Positions 51,782-54,636 of a stretch of 54,636 bases of DNA are shown here, in pieces. The notes beneath the pieces were generated by a model, which was not told the origin of the DNA, ran no database searches, and saw only the letters and a list, made by a program, of their open reading frames with translations. Numbering within the stretch: position 1 is the first letter of the stretch; each line of letters begins with the position of its first letter. Source of the DNA: Fulvivirga imtechensis AK7 (GTDB taxonomy: Bacteria; Bacteroidota; Bacteroidia; Cytophagales; Cyclobacteriaceae). The translations under genes were made by a program, and so were the position numbers. Where the stretch lies: the NCBI RefSeq assembly GCF_000331535.1, contig NZ_AMZN01000092.1:1-54636 (forward strand). Reading direction: 5' to 3'.

Positions 51782-51976
51782 ATGCCAAAAGTAAAAACTA
51801 AATCAGGAGCGAAGAAGAGATTCAAGCTGACGGGAACTGGCAAGATAAAAAGAAAGCACGCTTTCAAAAGCCACATCCTGACGAAGAAAGAGACCAAGCA
51901 AAAGCGTAATCTCACAAAAATGACGTTGGTTCATAAATCAGATGAAGCTAACGTTAAGGCTATGCTTAATATCTAG
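51782..51976 (+). CDS. rpmI: 50S ribosomal protein L35
   Basis: 64 aa, the standard length, very basic: [20 protein letters not shown], then [15 protein letters not shown] and a short C-terminal helix ending VKAMLNI. It starts 28 bp after infC. It binds 23S rRNA in the large subunit. Confidence 0.97.
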   Translation: MPKVKTKSGAKKRFKLTGTGKIKRKHAFKSHILTKKETKQKRNLTKMTLVHKSDEANVKAMLNI

Positions 51977-52014
51977 TTTGAGTAATTAACACTCTACACA
52001 GTAGCCAAATATTA

Positions 52015-52030
52015 TTGAGCGTTAGCTCAA
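52015..52030. repeat. Small perfect hairpin in the rpmI-rplT gap
   Basis: TTGAGC-GTTA-GCTCAA: 6-bp stem with a 4-base loop, 38 bp after rpmI. It may be part of an L20-responsive leader or a pausing site; no T-run follows. Confidence 0.5.
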
Positions 52031-52068
52031 GGTTTTAAATTTTAACCAGGTTAATAGGCTTTAAAGTA

Positions 52069-52086
52069 TTCCGATAATTATCGGAA
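52069..52086. repeat. Perfect 18-bp palindrome upstream of rplT
   Basis: TTCCGATAATTATCGGAA, self-complementary over all 18 bases, 28 bp before the rplT ATG. As RNA it could pair with a second transcript or fold into a short stem; as DNA it could bind a protein. Confidence 0.55.
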
Positions 52087-52114
52087 GCGCCATTGACCAA
52101 AAACAATTAAAGAA

Positions 52115-52459
52115 ATGCCAAGATCAGTAAATCATGTTGCGTCAAAAGCACGCAGAAAGAGAATACTAAAAGCTGCCAAAGGATACTTCGGCAGAAGAAA
52201 GAATGTATGGACAGTAGCTAAAAACGCTGTCGAAAAAGGTTGGACTTATGCTTATCGTGATAGAAAGGCCAAAAAGAGAGACTTTAGAAAATTGTGGATC
52301 CAAAGGATCAATGCCGGAGCACGACTTCACGGCATGTCTTATTCACAGTTTATGGGTGGTGTTAAGAAAGCCAATATCGATCTGAACAGAAAGGTATTAG
52401 CGGACCTGGCTATGAATCACCCTGAAGCTTTCGAAGCTATCGTTAAAAAAGTAAAATAA
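52115..52459 (+). CDS. rplT: 50S ribosomal protein L20
   Basis: 114 aa. The N-terminus is highly conserved ([20 protein letters not shown], then [10 protein letters not shown]), followed by the globular C-domain with [20 protein letters not shown]. It binds 23S rRNA early in 50S assembly and in other bacteria represses its own operon. The gap from rpmI is 138 bp, much wider than in E. coli, so it cannot be coupled to rpmI translation as there. A terminator follows 27 bp after the stop. Confidence 0.97.
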   Translation: MPRSVNHVASKARRKRILKAAKGYFGRRKNVWTVAKNAVEKGWTYAYRDRKAKKRDFRKLWIQRINAGARLHGMSYSQFMGGVKKANIDLNRKVLADLAMNHPEAFEAIVKKVK

Positions 52460-52486
52460 GTTTTAAACCTACGATCTGTATTAGAG

Positions 52487-52514
52487 AGCCCGGGCAGTAT
52501 GTCCGGGCTTTTGT
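52487..52514 (+). terminator. Rho-independent terminator after rplT
   Basis: AGCCCGG (52487-52493) and CCGGGCT (52503-52509) form a GC-rich 7-bp stem with a 9-base loop, followed by TTTTG and more Ts. It closes the ribosomal-protein unit. Confidence 0.85.
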
Positions 52515-52626
52515 GCTTTTAAATTAAATTGTCTACCAGAGGCCATCACCAATACCATTGGGTCAGGCAGAAAAGTTGGGGATTATAGTTTTGCTTCCCT
52601 GTTTGTAGTTTGAAAGTTGGTCGATT

Positions 52627-52661
52627 ACTTCCGACTTCGGTCTTCGGACTTCCGTCTTTAC
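52627..52661. repeat. Degenerate heptamer array (ACTTCSG)
   Basis: ACTTCCG, ACTTCGG, TCTTCGG, ACTTCCG, TCTTTAC in 7-bp phase. Looser 7-bp units may continue to the stop codon of the minus-strand gene at 52697 (GCTTACA, GCTTAGA, GCCAGAG, GCTTCTA at 52669-52696). Confidence 0.6.
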
Positions 52662-52696
52662 CAGGTTTGCTTACAGCTTAGAGCCAGAGGCTTCTA

Positions 52697-53341
52697 TTAA
52701 TTAGCCCAAAACCTTTTAAACCACGCCATTTTTTTCTTTGGGATGGGCTTGCTATTGTACAGGAAATAACGCTCAAGTTCTTTTCTAAACTGTTCAAGAG
52801 CGGGATGCTCGGCTTCATACCTTGTCACCGCATGATAGCTTATCTCCGGGGTAAACTCATCAAACAGTTGCATGCCGTGGTGACTAAGGACCTCCATTGA
52901 TGAGTGAATATATTCTTCCATTTCGTGTGAATCGTCTCTCATTTGTGAGAATCGCAGAAATTGAAGGAAGTTGTTTTTCGAATGTCTACGGGTAGGCAGC
53001 ACTTCACGGGTAAGAAAATTAAGATCATATTTGAAATCAACAGGCGTCTTATGCCTTTTGTATTGTTCAGGTAGCAATTCTATGGAAATCGATACGGGAA
53101 ATTCTTCAAGATAGCTGGGAATACGAATATCGCCATTTTCTCGTTTCGTGTTTTCCAGGAAATCATGAGTCAAAGCAATATATAAACCTTCAAATGCTCC
53201 CTTTACCGTTTTTTTATGAATAACCATAATATTGGGAGGATCATGCTTATAGTGGTGAATCCCCGATTGGCTAAATCCCAGCATCCTGAGATATTCTTTG
53301 GCATTAGCCGAAATAATTTCATTAGTTGGTTCCATTAGCAT
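52697..53341 (-). CDS. Conserved-looking cytoplasmic protein of unknown function
   Basis: 214 aa from the ATG at 53341 (MLMEPTNEIISANAKEYLRM); a GTG seven codons earlier is possible and the ATG at 53335 is also good. No signal peptide or membrane segment. The sequence is mixed alpha-beta with many aromatic and charged residues (DFLENTKRENG, PVSISIELLPEQY, FKYDLNFLTREV) and ends in a basic tail KPIPKKKMAWFKRFW. I do not recognise the family. It stands alone between the ribosomal unit and the acetyltransferase gene. Confidence 0.6.
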   Translation of the reverse strand: MLMEPTNEIISANAKEYLRMLGFSQSGIHHYKHDPPNIMVIHKKTVKGAFEGLYIALTHDFLENTKRENGDIRIPSYLEEFPVSISIELLPEQYKRHKTPVDFKYDLNFLTREVLPTRRHSKNNFLQFLRFSQMRDDSHEMEEYIHSSMEVLSHHGMQLFDEFTPEISYHAVTRYEAEHPALEQFRKELERYFLYNSKPIPKKKMAWFKRFWAN

Positions 53342-53588
53342 TATTTGTTTCAACGATCGCACATGTTCTACGAAGGTTTCGGTAAGCCACCTATAACAGT
53401 TTTAAGTGCGCATGCATTTCATATAAAGTTATCAAAGAATTTCTTGAATTAAAATACCGATCATATCAGTCGGATGTCTTTTTTGTAGATTTGTAGCGGA
53501 AATCGTGAAAATTTTCTTAAAAAAGACTGCTATTGCGGCCTTTTAACAGCATGTAAATACAGAAATCCTTAATATCATAGCTGAAATA

Positions 53589-53990
53589 TCACAGGAGCTT
53601 TTCCATAACGACATAGCTTACCCCATCTTTTTCAAACCGGGTAGCAGTCTTTTTTAAGCCGAATTTTTCATAAAATAAGGCTTTATCGATCCTGGCATTG
53701 CACCATATGCGACAGTGGCCCGTGCCAACCAGCGAATCCAGAACGTGTTGCAATAGTTGAGTTCCGTACCCCTTTCCCTGATGAGGATTAGCTGTAGCAA
53801 ATTTTCGGAATTGTATGCTGTCGGATTGCTCAAAAAGTGAGATGACTGAAATGAGCTGGTGATCTACATAATATCCATAGTGCCTTCCATTGGAGTCGTC
53901 AGGCAACCGGATATAATCCATATCCTTGTCAGGCCACATTACTTCTTGTCTGAGCGGCCAGGTGGCATCTGCAGTGATTTCTTTGATCAT
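53589..53990 (-). CDS. GNAT-family N-acetyltransferase
   Basis: 133 aa from the ATG at 53990 (MIKEITADATWPLRQEVMWP); the longer open frame upstream overlaps the next gene and adds only hydrophobic residues. The acetyl-CoA signature is seen as RKFATANPHQGKGYGTQLL (Q-x-x-G-x-G/A), and the ending YEKFGLKKTATRFEKDG is typical of the C-terminal GNAT strand pair. The acceptor is unknown. It lies 8 bp downstream of the small membrane protein gene on the same strand. Confidence 0.87.
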   Translation of the reverse strand: MIKEITADATWPLRQEVMWPDKDMDYIRLPDDSNGRHYGYYVDHQLISVISLFEQSDSIQFRKFATANPHQGKGYGTQLLQHVLDSLVGTGHCRIWCNARIDKALFYEKFGLKKTATRFEKDGVSYVVMEKLL

Positions 53991-53998
53991 TACACAAG

Positions 53999-54391
53999 TT
54001 ACGATTTTGATGCATTTTTTGTTGGGTGGGTAAAAAAGACATAGCCAAAAATACAAGCCAGTATGACATAGATCGCTGTAACTATCCAGTACCCAGTGTG
54101 TTGCACCGCAGCCGCTTTTACAAGCGCTAGGCTGCTGATAGCGAAATGTAGAAAATTGCCCATGGCAACAGGTTTGCTGTATATGCCGCCAATAAGGTTA
54201 TCCTTTGCCATCCAGTTGATCATTCCGAAAGCCACATATTGCGCACCCAATATTTGCAATACGAGTACGGCCCATCCTTCAGATTGGTTAAAAATAACTT
54301 CAGCAAGTTCTTGAGGCAGGAAAGACAGGGATATACCAACTATCCCCATTAATACCGCGCTGAAAACCATTAATAATCTGGTATTTACCAT
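53999..54391 (-). CDS. Four-helix integral membrane protein, function unknown
   Basis: 130 aa with hydrophobic segments at about 5-24, 38-60, 72-92 and 98-120 and a short C-terminal hydrophilic tail (HPTKNASKS). No catalytic motif. The start ATG at 54391 is clear. It is likely co-transcribed with the acetyltransferase gene 8 bp downstream. Function unknown. Confidence 0.7.
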   Translation of the reverse strand: MVNTRLLMVFSAVLMGIVGISLSFLPQELAEVIFNQSEGWAVLVLQILGAQYVAFGMINWMAKDNLIGGIYSKPVAMGNFLHFAISSLALVKAAAVQHTGYWIVTAIYVILACIFGYVFFTHPTKNASKS

Positions 54392-54636
54392 ATATACATA
54401 TGTTTATTACTAAATGATAGCACTAAACCTGCTTTTGCAAAACTTCTAAATTTTTAACGGTGAAATAACCGGATGATCGCATAATGATAAGGTTAGGCAA
54501 CTCTTTTGTTAGTCGTTTAAAATACCCCTCCCAGGGGGCCTTGTCAATGCTATTGAGTTAAGGGTGTCATCCCGAGGTAACCAACAACTTTCAGTTGATT
54601 TTGAGGGTAATGACAATACACCATCATTACCATAGC
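54392..54636. other. 245-bp intergenic end of the window, no gene seen
   Basis: Contains a short CCCC/GGGG stem (54525-54537) and a GGGTGTCATCCCGAGGT segment (54562-54578) that resembles 15024-15040. The promoter of the leftward gene at 54391 should lie at its left end. Confidence 0.35.

Noticed and set aside
53991-54056. N-terminal extension of the GNAT protein
   Set aside because: It overlaps the small membrane protein gene and does not match the start of GNAT proteins; the ATG at 53990 is sufficient.

Overview
The window looks like a chromosomal piece of a Bacteroidota bacterium, most likely a Cytophagales-type marine or soil gliding lineage. The grounds are a type IX secretion C-terminal sorting domain, a SprB-like repeat, an OmpA/PD40 protein, Bacteroidota-type promoters (TAnnTTTG at -7), few Shine-Dalgarno sites, and lipoproteins with acidic residues after the lipidated Cys. 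No rRNA, tRNA, complete insertion sequence or CRISPR array was seen.

Layout. (1) 1-8013: right end of a nonribosomal peptide (NRPS) cluster. It holds the last A-PCP of a synthetase cut by the window edge and lacking a thioesterase; two alpha/beta-hydrolase-like proteins with Arg and Cys in place of the nucleophile Ser; a 1023-aa fusion of an S12 (beta-lactamase/ClbP-like) peptidase to a cyclic-peptide-type ABC exporter; an Asp/Glu racemase; a small membrane protein; and a type II thioesterase. The fusion architecture suggests prodrug processing coupled to export. (2) 8014-14801: a gene-poor gap, an SGNH-like/discoidin surface protein, a twice-frameshifted aldo/keto reductase, an M28 peptidase with an added Cys-rich tail, and mnmE. 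(3) 15486-22120: a large type IX-secreted adhesin-like protein, an OmpA/TPR/PD40 protein and a lipoprotein esterase. (4) 22421-27618: a metal (Mn/Fe/Zn) ABC uptake operon running leftward: DtxR-family regulator, TroA-like binding lipoprotein, ATPase, a permease fused to a DtxR-like domain, a four-helix-bundle (S23/IVP) protein, and a second permease. Two palindromes exactly 100 bp apart precede it. (5) 27913-38189: a mixed housekeeping block (glycosyltransferase, dapD, DUF3108, hydrolase, TPR lipoprotein, hydroxyacyl-CoA dehydrogenase, mscL, CvfB-like, ArsC-like, sterol-desaturase-like). (6) 38358-47943: parE, a SatD-family gene plus a small membrane protein, parC, a SpoU methyltransferase, a SanA-like protein and a DUF5686-type outer membrane protein. 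(7) 48036-54391: a TPR lipoprotein, thrS-infC-rpmI-rplT with an ATT-start infC, then an unknown protein, a GNAT acetyltransferase and a small membrane protein.

The least expected structure is not a gene. At least nine short arrays of degenerate 7-bp tandem repeats lie between genes, most just downstream of stop codons. Two arrays begin at the stop codon itself, and several form inverted pairs that bracket a gene or make a long hairpin. The four-helix-bundle gene inside the metal-transport operon is bracketed by one such inverted pair. A separate 133-bp element with 11-bp terminal inverted repeats lies at 30805-30937. The other notable regulatory structure is three 17-bp palindromes spaced exactly 28 bp apart in front of the SatD-family gene.
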